Below are positions 20,576 to 31,232 of a stretch of 64,000 nt of DNA, one piece after another. This DNA is from Mycetocola miduiensis. Its GTDB lineage: Bacteria; Actinomycetota; Actinomycetes; Actinomycetales; Microbacteriaceae. Below the pieces are notes generated by a model. That model was given only the letters and a program-made list of their open reading frames with translations. It searched no databases and was not told where the DNA came from. Position 1 is the stretch's first letter. Each line of letters begins with the position of its first letter. Position numbers and translations under genes: made by a program. The DNA is taken from positions 186,001 to 250,000 of the forward strand of contig NZ_FOVM01000005.1 of NCBI RefSeq assembly GCF_900115155.1, read 5' to 3'.

Positions 20576-21858
20576 CGGGGTTCCTTGTCTGGGGTTTCGA
20601 GGTTCTCAATGGCCACGGGTGCGTAGCGGTTCCGTTCCTCCGATGCCTCGTCGAGCGGGTCGAACACCGCGAGCGTGTCTGCGCGGCCCGTTCCTTCCGG
20701 GGCGGCCTGCGCACGGATCTCCGCTGACTTGCGACGGCCGAGCGGGGCGAGGGTGAAGACGGTGCAGACGACCACACCGACCACGAGGAAGCCAAGGCCG
20801 AACCAGTATGGCTGGAACACGAAGAACAGGAGGCACGACAGCGCGATGACGGTCGTCCACGCGTAGAAGATGAGCACTGCATGCAGGTGTGAGTGACCCA
20901 TGTCGAGGAGACGGTGGTGCAGGTGCATCCGGTCAGCGCTGAACGGCGACTTCCCCGCCCGAAGCCGCCGGATGACGGCAAGGGCGAAGTCGACGAGCGG
21001 CACGATGAGAATCGCGAACGGCAGGATGATCGGGATGAACGCACCGATGAGCTGGCTGCGTCCGACTCCCCCGCCACTGGCCGGGTCGGCGTTGAGGGCG
21101 GACGGGTCGATCTGGCCGGTGATGGCAACGGCGCTCGTGGCCATCAGGAGGCCCACGAGAAGCGCCCCCGCGTCGCCCATGAACATCTTCGCCGGGTGCC
21201 AGTTCATCGGCAGGAATCCGGCGCACGCTCCCACGAGGACGGCGGAGATGAGCAACGAGAGGTTGAAGAAGGTGGACTGCCCGAGGTCGCGGACGAGGAG
21301 GTAGCCGTAGACGAGGAACACCCCGTTGGCGATGAGCCCGACACCGGCGACGAGACCGTCGAGCCCGTCGATGAAGTTCACCGCGTTCATCACGAGAACG
21401 ATGGCGAATATGGCCAGGGCCGCGGACATCCATGACGATCCCACGGTGAGTCCGCCGATCGGCAGGGAGTAGATCTGCACCCCGAGCCAGGCGATGAGCC
21501 CGGCGGCCATGAACTGGCCGGCGAGTTTGATCATCCAGTCGAGGTCCCAGAGGTCGTCTGCGATGCCGATGAGCACGATGATGAGCGAGGCGCCGAGGAT
21601 GGCCAGGATCGACCCGGGCGGGTTGAAGGTCTGCTCGAAGAACGGGGTCACCCGGGAGATGAGGTAGGCGAGGCCGAATGCGGCGACCACGCCGATGAAC
21701 ATGGCCACCCCGCCGAGTCGCGGTGTTGGCCGCGTGTGTACGTCCCGCTCGCGGATGCCCGGGTAGAGCTTGTAGCGCAACGCCACCTTGTAGACGATGA
21801 GCGAGAGGACGAACGTGATGAGCGCTGTTGCGAGGGCGATCAGGGCGTAGAGGATCAT
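20572..21858 (-). CDS. wecA: Polyprenyl-phosphate GlcNAc-1-phosphate transferase (WecA/TagO)
   Basis: A 428-residue integral membrane enzyme that attaches a sugar-1-phosphate (usually GlcNAc-1-P) to undecaprenyl or decaprenyl phosphate, starting a cell-wall polymer. About eleven hydrophobic helices are visible. Catalytic motifs are GIADDLWDLDW (the DD pair), NFIDGLDGLVAG, MFMGDAGAL and the terminal HLHHRLL. A hydrophilic C-terminal tail of ~60 residues is an actinobacterial extension. It overlaps sua5 upstream and the AtpI-like gene downstream by four bases each, a coupled sua5-wecA-atpI unit leading into the atp operon. Confidence 0.95.
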   Translation of the reverse strand: MILYALIALATALITFVLSLIVYKVALRYKLYPGIRERDVHTRPTPRLGGVAMFIGVVAAFGLAYLISRVTPFFEQTFNPPGSILAILGASLIIVLIGIADDLWDLDWMIKLAGQFMAAGLIAWLGVQIYSLPIGGLTVGSSWMSAALAIFAIVLVMNAVNFIDGLDGLVAGVGLIANGVFLVYGYLLVRDLGQSTFFNLSLLISAVLVGACAGFLPMNWHPAKMFMGDAGALLVGLLMATSAVAITGQIDPSALNADPASGGGVGRSQLIGAFIPIILPFAILIVPLVDFALAVIRRLRAGKSPFSADRMHLHHRLLDMGHSHLHAVLIFYAWTTVIALSCLLFFVFQPYWFGLGFLVVGVVVCTVFTLAPLGRRKSAEIRAQAAPEGTGRADTLAVFDPLDEASEERNRYAPVAIENLETPDKEPR

Positions 21859-22541
21859 GCCGTTGACACACCGTCGACGGCCGCTGGGTCGTCGAGCAGG
21901 TCACCGAGGACGTCCCGCAGTTGCGAGCGCGTGATCGCCCCTTCGCGGAGGATCGTCACCGTTCCGCCGGGGGCGACGAGAGCTGTGGCGTCGACGATGG
22001 TGGATGCGGTCGACTCGCTCGTTCCGCCGTCGAGGTAGACGTCGACGGAGTCCCCGAGCATGTCCATCGCTTCCTGCGCCGTGGTGGCTGCGGGCTTCCC
22101 GGTGAGGTTTGCGCTCGAGACCGCGAGTGGGCCGGTCTCCTCGAGCAGTTCAAGGGCGATGCGGTTGTCCGGCATCCGGACGGCGACGGTTCCGTCGGTG
22201 TCTCCGAGGTCCCATGCCAGTGAGGGCTGCGCCGGCAGGACGATGGTGAGTCCCCCAGGCCAGAACGCGTCGACCAGCGTGCGGACAGCATCCGGAATCT
22301 CGGCGGCAAGGGCCTCGAGCGTCGCGATCCCCGGCACGAGCACCGGCGGCGGCGACTGACGGGTGCGACCCTTGGCGTCGAGCAGCTTCTGTACTGCGGC
22401 CGGCGAGAATGCGTCGGCGGCGACTCCGTAAACGGTGTCGGTGGGGATCACGACGAGTTCTCCTTTGCGCACGGCGGCACGAGCGAGGCGCATGCCGGTG
22501 AGGAGGTCGGAATCCTGGGAGCAGTCGAAGAGGCGAGACAT
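21855..22541 (-). CDS. L-threonylcarbamoyladenylate synthase (Sua5/YrdC family)
   Basis: A 228-residue enzyme that makes threonylcarbamoyl-AMP from threonine, bicarbonate and ATP for t6A37 modification of ANN-decoding tRNAs. Motifs: VVIPTDTVYGVAADAFS (substrate pocket), AKGRTRQSPPPVLV (the KxR-S region), and VSSANLTGKPAATT. It lacks the longer C-terminal Sua5 domain, so it is the short TsaC/YwlC-like form with a small tail. A TAGAAT -10 box lies seven bases before the ATG, suggesting a leaderless mRNA. It overlaps wecA by four bases. Confidence 0.95.
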   Translation of the reverse strand: MSRLFDCSQDSDLLTGMRLARAAVRKGELVVIPTDTVYGVAADAFSPAAVQKLLDAKGRTRQSPPPVLVPGIATLEALAAEIPDAVRTLVDAFWPGGLTIVLPAQPSLAWDLGDTDGTVAVRMPDNRIALELLEETGPLAVSSANLTGKPAATTAQEAMDMLGDSVDVYLDGGTSESTASTIVDATALVAPGGTVTILREGAITRSQLRDVLGDLLDDPAAVDGVSTA

Positions 22542-22548
22542 CGCGCCA

Positions 22549-22554
22549 ATTCTA
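22549..22554 (-). promoter_or_regulatory. -10 box of sua5-wecA-atpI unit (leaderless type)
   Basis: TAGAAT on the minus strand, seven bases before the sua5 ATG, an excellent match to TANNNT. Transcription would begin at the A of the start codon. No strong -35 hexamer is visible. Confidence 0.55.
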
Positions 22555-22633
22555 ACCCGGACCCGGTGGGAGGATTCCGGGAACCGTGCCCTGTTCTCGA
22601 ATCGATACCGCTACGGCCGGGTGAGCGGGCAGG

Positions 22634-23506
22634 CTAAGCCCGAAGTGCCGTCGTGGTTCGGTCTCGCTGAGTGAGGTCGCGGAACGTCGCCGCAGCCCGC
22701 CAGCCGTCGCGGGTAAGGATGTCGCGGATCGCTTCGCCCTGCAGCTCACCGTGCTCGAGAATGAGGGTTCCGCCCGGCCGGAGCAGCCGGGCAGCCGTCT
22801 CGGAGAGCTGGCGGACGACGTCGAGGCCGTCCTCTCCCCCGTACAGTGCCGCAGCCGGGTCGAAGAACCGGACCTCCGGATCCCTCGGGATCGCGGCATC
22901 CGGTACGTATGGCGGGTTGGAGATCACGACGGATGCCGCCCCGTCGAGCTCGGGAAACGCTCCGGCCAGGTTCTCGAAAACGAGGGTGGCATTCGGAGCA
23001 GCGGTCTCGGTGAAGTTCTGCCGGGCCCAGAGGAACGCGTCGACGGAGTTCTCTGCGGCGTAGATACGCGCGTTCGGGACCTCTGTGGCCATCGCCAGCG
23101 CGATAGCGCCTGACCCGGTGCCCAGGTCAATGCCGATTGGTTCAGGGTCGGGCACGGAACGCAGGGCGTCGATCGCGAACTGGACGACCTGTTCTGTTTC
23201 GGGCCGGGGCACGAACACCCCAGGGCCGACGGCGAGGTAGAGCGACCGGAAGGCGGCCCGCCCGAGAATGTGCTGGAGCGGTTCACGCTGTGCGCGCCGC
23301 TCGGCGAGGAGCGTGACAGTCTCGGCCTGCGCATCCGTGACCGGTCGGCCGGTGAGGGCCGCGGCCTGGACCTCTCCTCGGCCGATGTCGAGGACGTGTC
23401 CGAGAAGGAGTTCGGCGTCGACGTCGGGGTTCGCGACGCCTGCCTTCGCCAGGAGCTCGGTCATCGCGGTGGCGAGCGTGCCGACGGTTGCTGTTCTCGG
23501 AGTCAT
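22634..23506 (-). CDS. prmC: Release factor glutamine N5-methyltransferase
   Basis: A 290-residue SAM-dependent methyltransferase that methylates the GGQ glutamine of release factors. An N-terminal helical domain (~1-90) precedes a Rossmann domain with GIDLGTGSGAIALAMA (SAM motif I) and the catalytic VISNPPYVPD. The open frame extends upstream without a stop, antisense to cysK and cysE; I start at ATG 23504-23506 (MTPRTATVGTLATAM) because it gives the family's usual length. Its target gene prfA lies 1.8 kb away, separated by cysK-cysE on the other strand. Confidence 0.95.
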   Translation of the reverse strand: MTPRTATVGTLATAMTELLAKAGVANPDVDAELLLGHVLDIGRGEVQAAALTGRPVTDAQAETVTLLAERRAQREPLQHILGRAAFRSLYLAVGPGVFVPRPETEQVVQFAIDALRSVPDPEPIGIDLGTGSGAIALAMATEVPNARIYAAENSVDAFLWARQNFTETAAPNATLVFENLAGAFPELDGAASVVISNPPYVPDAAIPRDPEVRFFDPAAALYGGEDGLDVVRQLSETAARLLRPGGTLILEHGELQGEAIRDILTRDGWRAAATFRDLTQRDRTTTALRA

Positions 23507-23686
23507 GAAAGTGCCGGGCCTGCCTGTGGGGTAAGGCGGATAGGGAAAGCCGCCGGTTCCCGAGCCTACCCGGAGGTTTTCGCGGCGCATCCGGAATGAC
23601 ACACAGCCATGAGCGGTTGCACCGGGCAATAGGCTGTAATCCCGTCGACTGCGCCCAGCGCAGACCATAACCCAAGGAGCATATAC

Positions 23687-24625
<939 letters not shown>

Positions 24626-24628
24626 GCG

Positions 24629-25192
24629 ATGCCGGTTCTGTCCCGAATCCGCGAAGACATCGCGGCCGCGCGCGTGCACGACCCTGCCGCGCGCAGCTCG
24701 GTGGAGATTTTCCTTACCTACTCCGGCCTCCATGCCATTTGGGCGTACCGGCTGACGTCCAGGCTGTGGATGCGTGGCGCACGGATGCCGGCGCGCATTC
24801 TGTCGCAGTTCACCCGGTTCCTGACCGGGGTCGAGATCCACCCTGGTGCCGTCATCGGCCGGCGGTTCTTCATCGACCACGGCATGGGTGTCGTCATCGG
24901 CGAGACGGCTGAGATCGGCGACGACGTCATGCTGTACCACAGCGTCACGCTCGGCGGGAAGTCGAAAGGCAGGGAGAAGCGCCATCCGACGCTCGGGAAC
25001 GGTGTGCAGGTGGGAGCGGGCGCCAAGATCATCGGCCCGATCCTCGTGGGCGACGGCAGTATCGTCGGCGCGAACGCGGTCGTGACGAAGGATGCCCCGG
25101 CGATGTCGCTGCTCGTCGGAGTTCCGGCGGTCGCGCGTCGGCGTGAGCCGGGGAAGACCTACGGGTTCACCGAGCCGGAGTACCACATCTAG
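24629..25192 (+). CDS. cysE: Serine O-acetyltransferase
   Basis: A 187-residue acetyl-CoA:serine acetyltransferase, the step before CysK. It is the short form (EpsC-like) without the long N-terminal domain of E. coli CysE. The left-handed beta-helix hexapeptides are clear ([19 protein letters not shown] then [19 protein letters not shown]). Catalytic residues are in DHGMG and HPTLGNGV. The C-terminal tail ends EYHI; a terminal Ile is what CysK binds, so the cysteine synthase complex is feasible. It is followed by a bidirectional terminator. Confidence 0.96.
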   Translation: MPVLSRIREDIAAARVHDPAARSSVEIFLTYSGLHAIWAYRLTSRLWMRGARMPARILSQFTRFLTGVEIHPGAVIGRRFFIDHGMGVVIGETAEIGDDVMLYHSVTLGGKSKGREKRHPTLGNGVQVGAGAKIIGPILVGDGSIVGANAVVTKDAPAMSLLVGVPAVARRREPGKTYGFTEPEYHI

Positions 25193-25285
25193 GTTTCTTG
25201 GGGCGGGTTCAGTATGCGCCAAGGCACCTCTCGCGGCGACTTTAGAGCCATTTGCACGCATCGAACCGCTATGCCGCACACACAG

Positions 25286-25319
25286 AAAAACCGGTCATTC
25301 CTAAGAATGACCGGCTTTT
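25286..25319. terminator. Bidirectional intrinsic terminator (cysE / prfA)
   Basis: A 10-bp perfect stem CCGGTCATTC (25291-25300) with its complement (25305-25314) and a CTAA loop. It has TTTT after it on the plus strand and TTTTT on the minus strand. It lies between the convergent cysE and prfA stops and would end both transcripts. Confidence 0.9.
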
Positions 25320-25342
25320 CCGTCTGCGGTTGCGAGTGAAGG

Positions 25343-26422
25343 TCAGCCCTGGTCTCCGATGTCGGCCAGGCGGGCCTCCTCGTCGGCACGGATGGCCGAG
25401 TCGATCAGCGGATCGAGGGCGCCATTGATCACAGCGTCGAGGTTGTACGCCTTGAAGCCGGTGCGGTGATCTGCGATCCGGTTCTCGGGGAAATTGTACG
25501 TACGGATGCGCTCGGACCGGTCCATCGTGCGGATCTGCGTCTTGCGCTTGGCGCTGTCGAGTTCGGCCTGCTCCTCCTGCTGGCGGGCGAGGATCCGGGC
25601 GCGCAGCACGCGCATACCGGCCTCACGGTTCTGCAGCTGGCTCTTCTCGTTCTGCATGGCCACGACGATGCCCGTCGGCAGGTGGGTGATGCGCACGGCG
25701 GAGTCGGTGGTGTTGACCGACTGGCCACCAGGACCACTCGAGCGGTACACATCGATCTTGAGGTCGTTCTGGCTGATCTCGACCTCTTCGGGGGCGTCGA
25801 CCTCCGGGAAAACGAGCACACCGGTGGTGGACGTGTGGATGCGACCCTGCGACTCGGTCGCCGGAACACGCTGCACGCGGTGGACGCCACCCTCGTACTT
25901 GAGGTGCGCCCAGACCCCCTGCGACGGGTCGCTGGCGTTGGACTTGATGGCAACCTGGACGTCCTTGTAACCACCGAGGTCGCTCTCGGTGCGTTCGAGG
26001 AGCTCGGTCTTCCAGCCCTTCGACTCGGCGTAGTGCAGGTACATCCGCAGCAGGTCTGCCGCGAAGAGTGCGCTCTCGGCGCCGCCCTCTCCACCCTTGA
26101 TCTCCATGATGACGTCGCGGCCGTCATCCGGGTCGCGCGGGATGAGCAGCCGGCGGAGCTTCTCCTGCGCCGTCGCCATGCCCTCTTCGAGGCCGGGCAC
26201 TTCGGCAGCGAACGCGTCGTCTTCCTTCGCGAGCTCGCGGGCTGCCGCGAGGTCCTCCTGCGCCTGAAGCCACGACGAGTGCGCCGCGAGAATCTTCGAC
26301 AGCTCGGCGTAGCGCCGGTTGATCTTCTTCGACCGGGCAGGGTCAGCGTGTACTGCCGGGTCGGCCAGCTGTTCCTGCAGGTCCTTGTGCTCGTCGATCA
26401 GTACCGATACCGATTCAAACAT
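25343..26422 (-). CDS. prfA: Peptide chain release factor 1
   Basis: The 359-residue class I release factor reading UAA and UAG. The codon-recognition tripeptide PAT lies in [13 protein letters not shown], and the peptidyl-hydrolysis motif is [18 protein letters not shown]. The GGQ glutamine is the target of PrmC. The length matches RF1. It starts 116 bases downstream of rho, beyond a strong hairpin, so it probably has its own promoter or depends on readthrough. Confidence 0.98.
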   Translation of the reverse strand: MFESVSVLIDEHKDLQEQLADPAVHADPARSKKINRRYAELSKILAAHSSWLQAQEDLAAARELAKEDDAFAAEVPGLEEGMATAQEKLRRLLIPRDPDDGRDVIMEIKGGEGGAESALFAADLLRMYLHYAESKGWKTELLERTESDLGGYKDVQVAIKSNASDPSQGVWAHLKYEGGVHRVQRVPATESQGRIHTSTTGVLVFPEVDAPEEVEISQNDLKIDVYRSSGPGGQSVNTTDSAVRITHLPTGIVVAMQNEKSQLQNREAGMRVLRARILARQQEEQAELDSAKRKTQIRTMDRSERIRTYNFPENRIADHRTGFKAYNLDAVINGALDPLIDSAIRADEEARLADIGDQG

Positions 26423-26467
26423 TTCTCATCCGTCCTTTGCGTTTCATCCTGCCACCCGCGTCATGAC

Positions 26468-26527
26468 AAAACCCGCCTGCCCCGGCATCCGACTCGAGAG
26501 GAGTCGTACGCCGGAGGCAAACGGGTT
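26468..26527 (-). terminator. Terminator after rho
   Basis: A nested hairpin: outer arms AACCCG (26470-26475) and CGGGTT (26522-26527), middle CCGGC/GCCGG (26482-26486 and 26510-26514), and an apical six-bp stem CGACTC/GAGTCG (26490-26495 and 26501-26506). On the minus strand it is followed by TTTT (26468-26471). It starts 11 bases after the rho stop. Its sequence includes a copy of GGCATCCG. Confidence 0.8.
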
Positions 26528-26538
26528 CGTCAATTCAG

Positions 26539-28746
26539 CTAGCGGTGGTCGCGCTCGTGGTCGTGGCTGCGGCCGGTGCCTGCGACGGGCGCCGGCATCG
26601 TCTTCTGCATCTGGACGAGGAACTCGACGTTGGACTGGGTCTCCTTGAGCTTGCCGAGGACAACCTCGAGCGCCTGCTGCTGGTCGAGACCAGCGAGGGC
26701 ACGACGCAGCTTCCAGGTGACACGGACTTCGTCTGCTCCGAGCAGCATCTCCTCACGACGTGTCGACGACGCGTTGACGTCGACAGCCGGGAAAATGCGC
26801 TTGTCGGCCAGCTGGCGCGACAGGCGGAGCTCGGAGTTGCCCGTGCCCTTGAACTCTTCAAAGATGACCTCGTCCATCTTGGACCCGGTCTCGACGAGCG
26901 CCGTCGCGAGGATGGTGAGCGAGCCACCGTTCTCGATGTTGCGCGCGGCTCCGAAGAAACGCTTCGGCGGGTACAAAGCGGATGCATCGACTCCACCGGA
27001 CAGGATGCGTCCTGAGGTCGGCGCAGCGAGGTTATAGGCACGGCCGAGGCGGGTGATCGAGTCGAGGAGCACGACAACGTCGTGCCCGAGCTCCACGAGG
27101 CGCTTCGCACGCTCGATGGCGAGCTCGGCAACCGTGGTGTGGTCCTCAGCAGGACGGTCGAAGGTGGAGGCGATGACCTCACCCTTCACTGTGCGCTGCA
27201 TGTCGGTGACTTCCTCGGGGCGCTCGTCCACGAGGACAACCATGAGGTGGACCTCGGGGTTGTTGATCGAGATGGCGTTGGCAATCTGCTGGAGCACGAT
27301 CGTCTTGCCGGCCTTGGGCGGTGCGACGATGAGGCCGCGCTGGCCCTTGCCGATCGGGGCGATCAGGTCGATGATGCGCTGCGTGAGCTTGCCCGGCTCC
27401 GTCTCGAGCCGCAGGCGGTCCTGCGGATAGAGCGGGGTGAGCTTGCCGAACTCGACGCGGGCTGCTGCCTCGTCGACGCTCTGGCCGTTGACCGAGTCGA
27501 CCTTGACGATCGCGTTGTACTTCTGGCGAGCGTTGGTGTCGTTCTCACGGGGCTGGCGAATCGCGCCGACCACGGCGTCACCCTTGCGCAGGTTGTACTT
27601 CTTGACCTGCCCGAGCGACACGTAGACGTCGTTCGAACCGGGCAGGTAACCGGAGGTCCGCACGAACGCATAGTTGTCGAGGACGTCGAGGATGCCGGCG
27701 ACGGGCAGGAGCACGTCGTCGTCGGAGATCTCCGGCTCAAAGTCAGCGTTGTCGGTTCCGCCGCGGCGCTTGCGGTCGCGGTACCGGTTGCGGCCGTTAC
27801 GGCTGCCGTCGTCCTGCTGCTCGCGCTGCTGGTCACGGTTGCCATTACGGTCGCCGCCCTGGCGGTCGGCGTCGCGCTCGGGAGCCTGGCGGTCGTTGCG
27901 GTCGTTAGTGGCGTTGCCCCCACGGTCGTTGTTGCGGTTGCGGTCGTTCTGGCCGCCCTGCTTCTCGTCCGTGGCCTGGGCCTGGTCGCTGCTCCGGTTG
28001 CGGTTGCGGTTGCGTCCGCGACCCTGACGGGGCTCCTGCGAGGAGTCGTCGGACTCGCCCTGCTCGGAAGCTGCGGTCTCGAAGCTTGCCGATTCCTCAA
28101 CCTGCTCCGAGGTTTCGGTCTCGGTACGCTCGCCTCTTGAACCGCGTCCACGCCGGTTGTTCTTCTTGGGACGCTGTGCGCCCGCCTCGTCGCCGGACTC
28201 GCTCGGCTTCTGCTCGGCGGGTGCCGATTCTGCCGACTCCGTTGCGACGGCATCCGGTGCCTCAGCATCGGGTGCCTGAGCCTCCGGTGCCTGAGCCTCT
28301 GTTACCTGAGCCTCTGTTACCTGGGCGGCCGGAGCTTCAGCGACGACGCCTTCGGGTGCCACGACGGATGCGGCCTCTTTCGCGGACTGGGTCGTCGCAC
28401 GCCGCGGTGCACGCTTCCGTGCCACGGGAGCTGACTGCTCCGCAGGAGTCTCTGTCTGCGGCTGTTCGGCCATGATAGCCGGGGCCTCGACGACGGCGGC
28501 CACTTCGGCCTGCGACGGAGCTTCAGCCGGCGCCTCGGCGCCTGCCTCGGAAACGACGGGCAACGTCGCCCCGTCGACCTCGGCAGCGGCCTGAGCCTCT
28601 GAGATCTTCTCCACGAGTTCCCCCTTGCGAAGTTTGGATGCGCCCTGAATACCCCACTGGCTGGCAAGCAGCTGCAGGTCTGAGACCTTGAGGGAGGTCA
28701 GGTTTGCGCCTGATTCCGTATCGAAACGGATATTGACATTGGTCAC
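26539..28746 (-). CDS. rho: Transcription termination factor Rho with large N-terminal insertion
   Basis: A 735-residue RNA helicase that ends transcription; E. coli Rho has 419. Residues ~1-50 hold a SAP-like Rho-N domain ([15 protein letters not shown]). Residues ~50-310 are a low-complexity insertion: an Ala/Pro/Glu part with five-residue repeats, then an Asn/Arg/Asp/Gln-rich part. The conserved core follows, with an RNA-binding cold-shock fold, Walker [15 protein letters not shown], Walker [17 protein letters not shown], and the Q/R-loop block [20 protein letters not shown]. Insertions of this type are known in actinobacterial Rho and bind RNA. The start is GTG at 28744-28746 with GGAAGGAA upstream. 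A 475-base gap separates it from thrB. Confidence 0.97.
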   Translation of the reverse strand: MTNVNIRFDTESGANLTSLKVSDLQLLASQWGIQGASKLRKGELVEKISEAQAAAEVDGATLPVVSEAGAEAPAEAPSQAEVAAVVEAPAIMAEQPQTETPAEQSAPVARKRAPRRATTQSAKEAASVVAPEGVVAEAPAAQVTEAQVTEAQAPEAQAPDAEAPDAVATESAESAPAEQKPSESGDEAGAQRPKKNNRRGRGSRGERTETETSEQVEESASFETAASEQGESDDSSQEPRQGRGRNRNRNRSSDQAQATDEKQGGQNDRNRNNDRGGNATNDRNDRQAPERDADRQGGDRNGNRDQQREQQDDGSRNGRNRYRDRKRRGGTDNADFEPEISDDDVLLPVAGILDVLDNYAFVRTSGYLPGSNDVYVSLGQVKKYNLRKGDAVVGAIRQPRENDTNARQKYNAIVKVDSVNGQSVDEAAARVEFGKLTPLYPQDRLRLETEPGKLTQRIIDLIAPIGKGQRGLIVAPPKAGKTIVLQQIANAISINNPEVHLMVVLVDERPEEVTDMQRTVKGEVIASTFDRPAEDHTTVAELAIERAKRLVELGHDVVVLLDSITRLGRAYNLAAPTSGRILSGGVDASALYPPKRFFGAARNIENGGSLTILATALVETGSKMDEVIFEEFKGTGNSELRLSRQLADKRIFPAVDVNASSTRREEMLLGADEVRVTWKLRRALAGLDQQQALEVVLGKLKETQSNVEFLVQMQKTMPAPVAGTGRSHDHERDHR
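28246..28320. repeat. 15-bp tandem repeat inside rho
   Basis: Five units of 15 bp, of which the units at 28291-28305 and 28306-28320 (CTGAGCCTCTGTTAC) are identical and the others differ at a few positions. They encode five-residue repeats of the type [10 protein letters not shown] in the low-complexity N-terminal part of Rho. In-frame repeats like these can gain or lose copies without breaking the protein. Confidence 0.85.
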
Positions 28747-29036
28747 TGAAAGTGGGTTCCTTCCCCCTGAACCGTGGGATACACGTCAGGAGAGCACATC
28801 GCGTTGGCGGGAGCGTCCGTCAGATTGACTCGCACCCCGCACGCCGTGTGTGCCCTAGAACAAGAGACGCACAATGCAGTCGGCGATGGCGTTGGGTTTG
28901 CAGAAATCACCCGAAGGCCAGATTTGCCATTCGGCTTGCCTGTCGGGATCAAGCCAACTCTACCACTTCCGCAATGACGCCCTGAACCCCTCGAACGGGG
29001 TTGCAGAACGGCCAACGAGCGGTTAGGTCAGGAGAT
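28747..29036 (-). other. rho upstream (leader) region, no gene seen
   Basis: About 290 bases upstream of rho with no convincing coding frame and no RNA gene that I recognise. A small hairpin (AACCCC at 28985-28990 with GGGGTT at 28997-29002) is the only clear structure. Rho genes of other bacteria are autoregulated through long leaders, so this could be one, but nothing here proves it. No promoter with two good hexamers was found. Confidence 0.4.
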
Positions 29037-29064
29037 GGCTGGGGGTCGCCGTCTTTTTGTGCAG
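29037..29064. repeat. Degenerate 28-bp repeat, copy 1
   Basis: Matches 29141-29168 at 24 of 28 positions by my alignment (GGCTGGGG..GCCGTCTT..TGCAG pattern). With flanking bases it can form a seven-bp stem (29033-29039 with 29048-29054) followed on the plus strand by TTTTT, so it also looks like a plus-strand terminator. Neither copy is in a gene. Confidence 0.6.
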
Positions 29065-29132
29065 CTAGCTATCGTCGAGAAACGACGTGGTTGCGGTTCG
29101 CCGTCATGTTCTCGAGACTCTCACGTCGGGAG

Positions 29133-29162
29133 AACAAGACGGCTGGGGATAGCCGTCTTGTT
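29133..29162. repeat. 12-bp hairpin within repeat copy 2
   Basis: Perfect 12-base arms AACAAGACGGCT (29133-29144) and complement (29151-29162) around a GGGGAT loop. It overlaps the second copy of the degenerate 28-bp repeat (29141-29168). It stands third in a row of hairpins downstream of thrB on the minus strand and could be a back-up terminator or a processing site. Confidence 0.65.
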
Positions 29163-29196
29163 ATGCAGATTGCCTTAGTAGGGGCTGCCGCCTTTC

Positions 29197-29213
29197 GCAT
29201 CGCTTCGCGATGC
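29197..29213 (-). other. Small hairpin between thrB terminator and rho leader
   Basis: GCATCGC and GCGATGC (29197-29203 and 29207-29213) around a three-base loop. It directly follows the thrB terminator hairpin on the minus strand. Confidence 0.5.
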
Positions 29214-29256
29214 GCGTCCGTTCACGCGTCGCGAAGCGACGTGTGAACGGACGCGC
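29212..29256 (-). terminator. Long terminator hairpin overlapping the end of thrB
   Basis: Two 21-base arms (29212-29232 and 29236-29256) pair along their whole length, with one G-U pair, around a GAA loop. The thrB stop (29222-29224) lies inside the stem, so the hairpin encodes the last codons of thrB. No U-run follows, but two more hairpins do. It is expected to end the argS-lysA-hom-thrC-thrB transcripts. Confidence 0.75.
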
Positions 29257-30151
29257 CCTTAACATCCACGGCCAGCAGCATGCTCTCCCACGGCGATTTC
29301 GATTCGCGAGCGACGAGTTCCGCTGCTTCGAGCCGCTGGCCGGGGCCGTCGGCAAGGACAAGCACCGACGGGCCTGCGCCCGAAACGACGGCGGCGTGAC
29401 CGTGCGAACGCAGGAGCGTCACCAGACGGTCGGTCTCCGGCATGGCGGATGCCCGGTAACTCTGGTGCAGGCGGTCCTCTGTGCCAGCGAAGAGCAACTC
29501 GGGGCTCTGGGTGAGCGCGGCAATCAGGAGTGCCGACCTGGACACGTTGAAGACGGCATCCTCGTGCGGCACGCTGGCCGGCTGGAGGCTTCGGGCGACC
29601 TTGGTCGACAGCGTGTGCTGAGGGACGAGGATCAGCGGCGACACACCGCGGTGGACGAGAAGCTTCTTGTGCTGGGGACCCGCTTCTTCGACCCAGGCGA
29701 TCGTCAGCCCGCCGAAGAGGGCCGGTGCCACGTTGTCCGGGTGCCCCTCCAATTCGGTCGCGAGCCGCAGGAGCGTGTCGGTGTCGATGTCGACGATGCC
29801 TTCGAGCAAGCCCTGCGCAGCGACGATCCCGGCGACGACGGCAGCACCCGATGATCCGAGACCCCTGCCGTGGGGGATGACGTTGTGTGCGACGAGGTCG
29901 ACACCGGGAACCGACTGGCCCATCGCCTCGAAGGTGTGGGCGAGCGCACGGACGACGAGGTTGGACGCGTCGGTTGCGACGACGGACTCGCCGACGCCCT
30001 GGATCTCGACGAAGGCTCCCGGCTCCTGGCGAACGGTGACGGTGACCTCGTCATAGACGCTGAGCGCGAGGCCGAGCGTGTCGAAGCCCGGCCCGAGGTT
30101 GGCCGATGTGGCCGGAACGCGAACCGTGACGGAGCGGCCCGTCAGGCTCAC
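29222..30151 (-). CDS. thrB: Homoserine kinase
   Basis: A 309-residue GHMP-family kinase that phosphorylates L-homoserine for threonine synthesis. Motifs: [20 protein letters not shown] at the N-terminus, the ATP-binding [16 protein letters not shown], and [12 protein letters not shown] near the C-terminus. The GTG start overlaps the thrC stop by four bases (GTGA). The last codons form part of a 21-bp terminator stem. Acts with hom and thrC in the cytosol. Confidence 0.97.
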   Translation of the reverse strand: MSLTGRSVTVRVPATSANLGPGFDTLGLALSVYDEVTVTVRQEPGAFVEIQGVGESVVATDASNLVVRALAHTFEAMGQSVPGVDLVAHNVIPHGRGLGSSGAAVVAGIVAAQGLLEGIVDIDTDTLLRLATELEGHPDNVAPALFGGLTIAWVEEAGPQHKKLLVHRGVSPLILVPQHTLSTKVARSLQPASVPHEDAVFNVSRSALLIAALTQSPELLFAGTEDRLHQSYRASAMPETDRLVTLLRSHGHAAVVSGAGPSVLVLADGPGQRLEAAELVARESKSPWESMLLAVDVKGASVHTSLRDA

Positions 30152-31230
30152 GCGGAGCCCTTGGCCAGCCCGAGGACGCTCGCGACCTCGTTGACGTCCA
30201 CCGGGACGATGGTCGGCGCGATGTCGCCGCCCTCGGCGTTACGGAGCGCCCACTGCGGGTCCTTGAGGCCGTGGCCCGTGACGGTCAGCACGACCGTCGC
30301 CCCTGCGGGAACAAGACCGGCTTCCGATCGTTCGAGCAGGCCGGCGACGCTGATCGCTGAGGCGGGCTCGACGAAAATGCCGACCTCGGTCGACAGGATG
30401 CGCTGCGCGGCGAGGATCATGTCGTCCTCGATCGCGCCGAAGTAGCCGTCGGTCGCCTCGCGTGCGGCGACTGCGAGGTCCCAGGATGCCGGGTTTCCGA
30501 TGCGGATGGCGCTTGCAACGGTCTCCGGGTTCTTTACGACGTTACCGCTGACGAGCGGCGCGCTGCCCGCAGCCTGGAATCCGAACATCCGGGGCAGCTT
30601 CGTACTGATGCCTCGTTCGAGTTCTTCGGTGTAACCGCGCGTGTATGCGGTGTAGTTGCCGGCGTTGCCGACCGGGATGAAGTGGAAGTCGGGCGCGTCT
30701 TCGAGCACTTCGACGATCTCGAATGCGGCCGTCTTCTGGCCTTCGATCCTGTCGTTGTTGACCGAGTTCACGAGGTGGACCGGGTAGTTAGCCGAGAGCT
30801 CGCGAGCGATGTCGAGGCAGTCGTCGAAGTTGCCCTGGACCTGGATGAGCTGTGCGTTGTGGGCGATGGCCTGGGCAAGCTTGCCCATGGCGATCTTGCC
30901 CTCAGGGACGAGGACGGCGGCGGTGATCCCGGCGTGGGCTGCGTACGCTGCCGCGGACGCCGAGGTGTTCCCGGTGGAGGCGCAGATGACGGCCTTTGCT
31001 CCAGCCTCAACCGCCTTCGACACCGCCATGGTCATGCCGCGGTCCTTGAACGAACCGGTCGGGTTCATGCCTTCGTACTTGACCCAAACCTTCGCGCCGG
31101 TGCGGGCGGAGAGTGCTGCCGCGTAGATGAGCGGCGTTCCGCCCTCACCCAGGCTGATGATGGGGGTCTTTTCGGTTACGTCGAGACGGTCTGCGTACTC
31201 GTGCAGAACTCCGCGCCACTGCTTCGCCAT
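30148..31230 (-). CDS. thrC: Threonine synthase
   Basis: A 360-residue PLP enzyme converting O-phosphohomoserine to threonine. The PLP lysine is in [15 protein letters not shown], with [16 protein letters not shown] as the phosphate/substrate loop and [11 protein letters not shown] further on. It is the short class-II type lacking the N-terminal SAM-binding domain of plants. It lies two bases downstream of hom and overlaps thrB. Confidence 0.97.
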   Translation of the reverse strand: MAKQWRGVLHEYADRLDVTEKTPIISLGEGGTPLIYAAALSARTGAKVWVKYEGMNPTGSFKDRGMTMAVSKAVEAGAKAVICASTGNTSASAAAYAAHAGITAAVLVPEGKIAMGKLAQAIAHNAQLIQVQGNFDDCLDIARELSANYPVHLVNSVNNDRIEGQKTAAFEIVEVLEDAPDFHFIPVGNAGNYTAYTRGYTEELERGISTKLPRMFGFQAAGSAPLVSGNVVKNPETVASAIRIGNPASWDLAVAAREATDGYFGAIEDDMILAAQRILSTEVGIFVEPASAISVAGLLERSEAGLVPAGATVVLTVTGHGLKDPQWALRNAEGGDIAPTIVPVDVNEVASVLGLAKGSA

Positions 31231-31232
31231 CT

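Noticed and set aside
27082-28140. A plus-strand open frame of 352 codons opposite rho with hydrophobic stretches.
   Set aside because: It mirrors the repetitive Asn/Arg-rich coding region of rho. The hydrophobic runs come from complementing that biased sequence.
28930-28980. A minus-strand segment GCGGAAGTGGTAGAGTTGG resembling the start of tRNA-Leu.
   Set aside because: No T-arm, anticodon arm or matching acceptor 3' strand follows, so it is not a tRNA.
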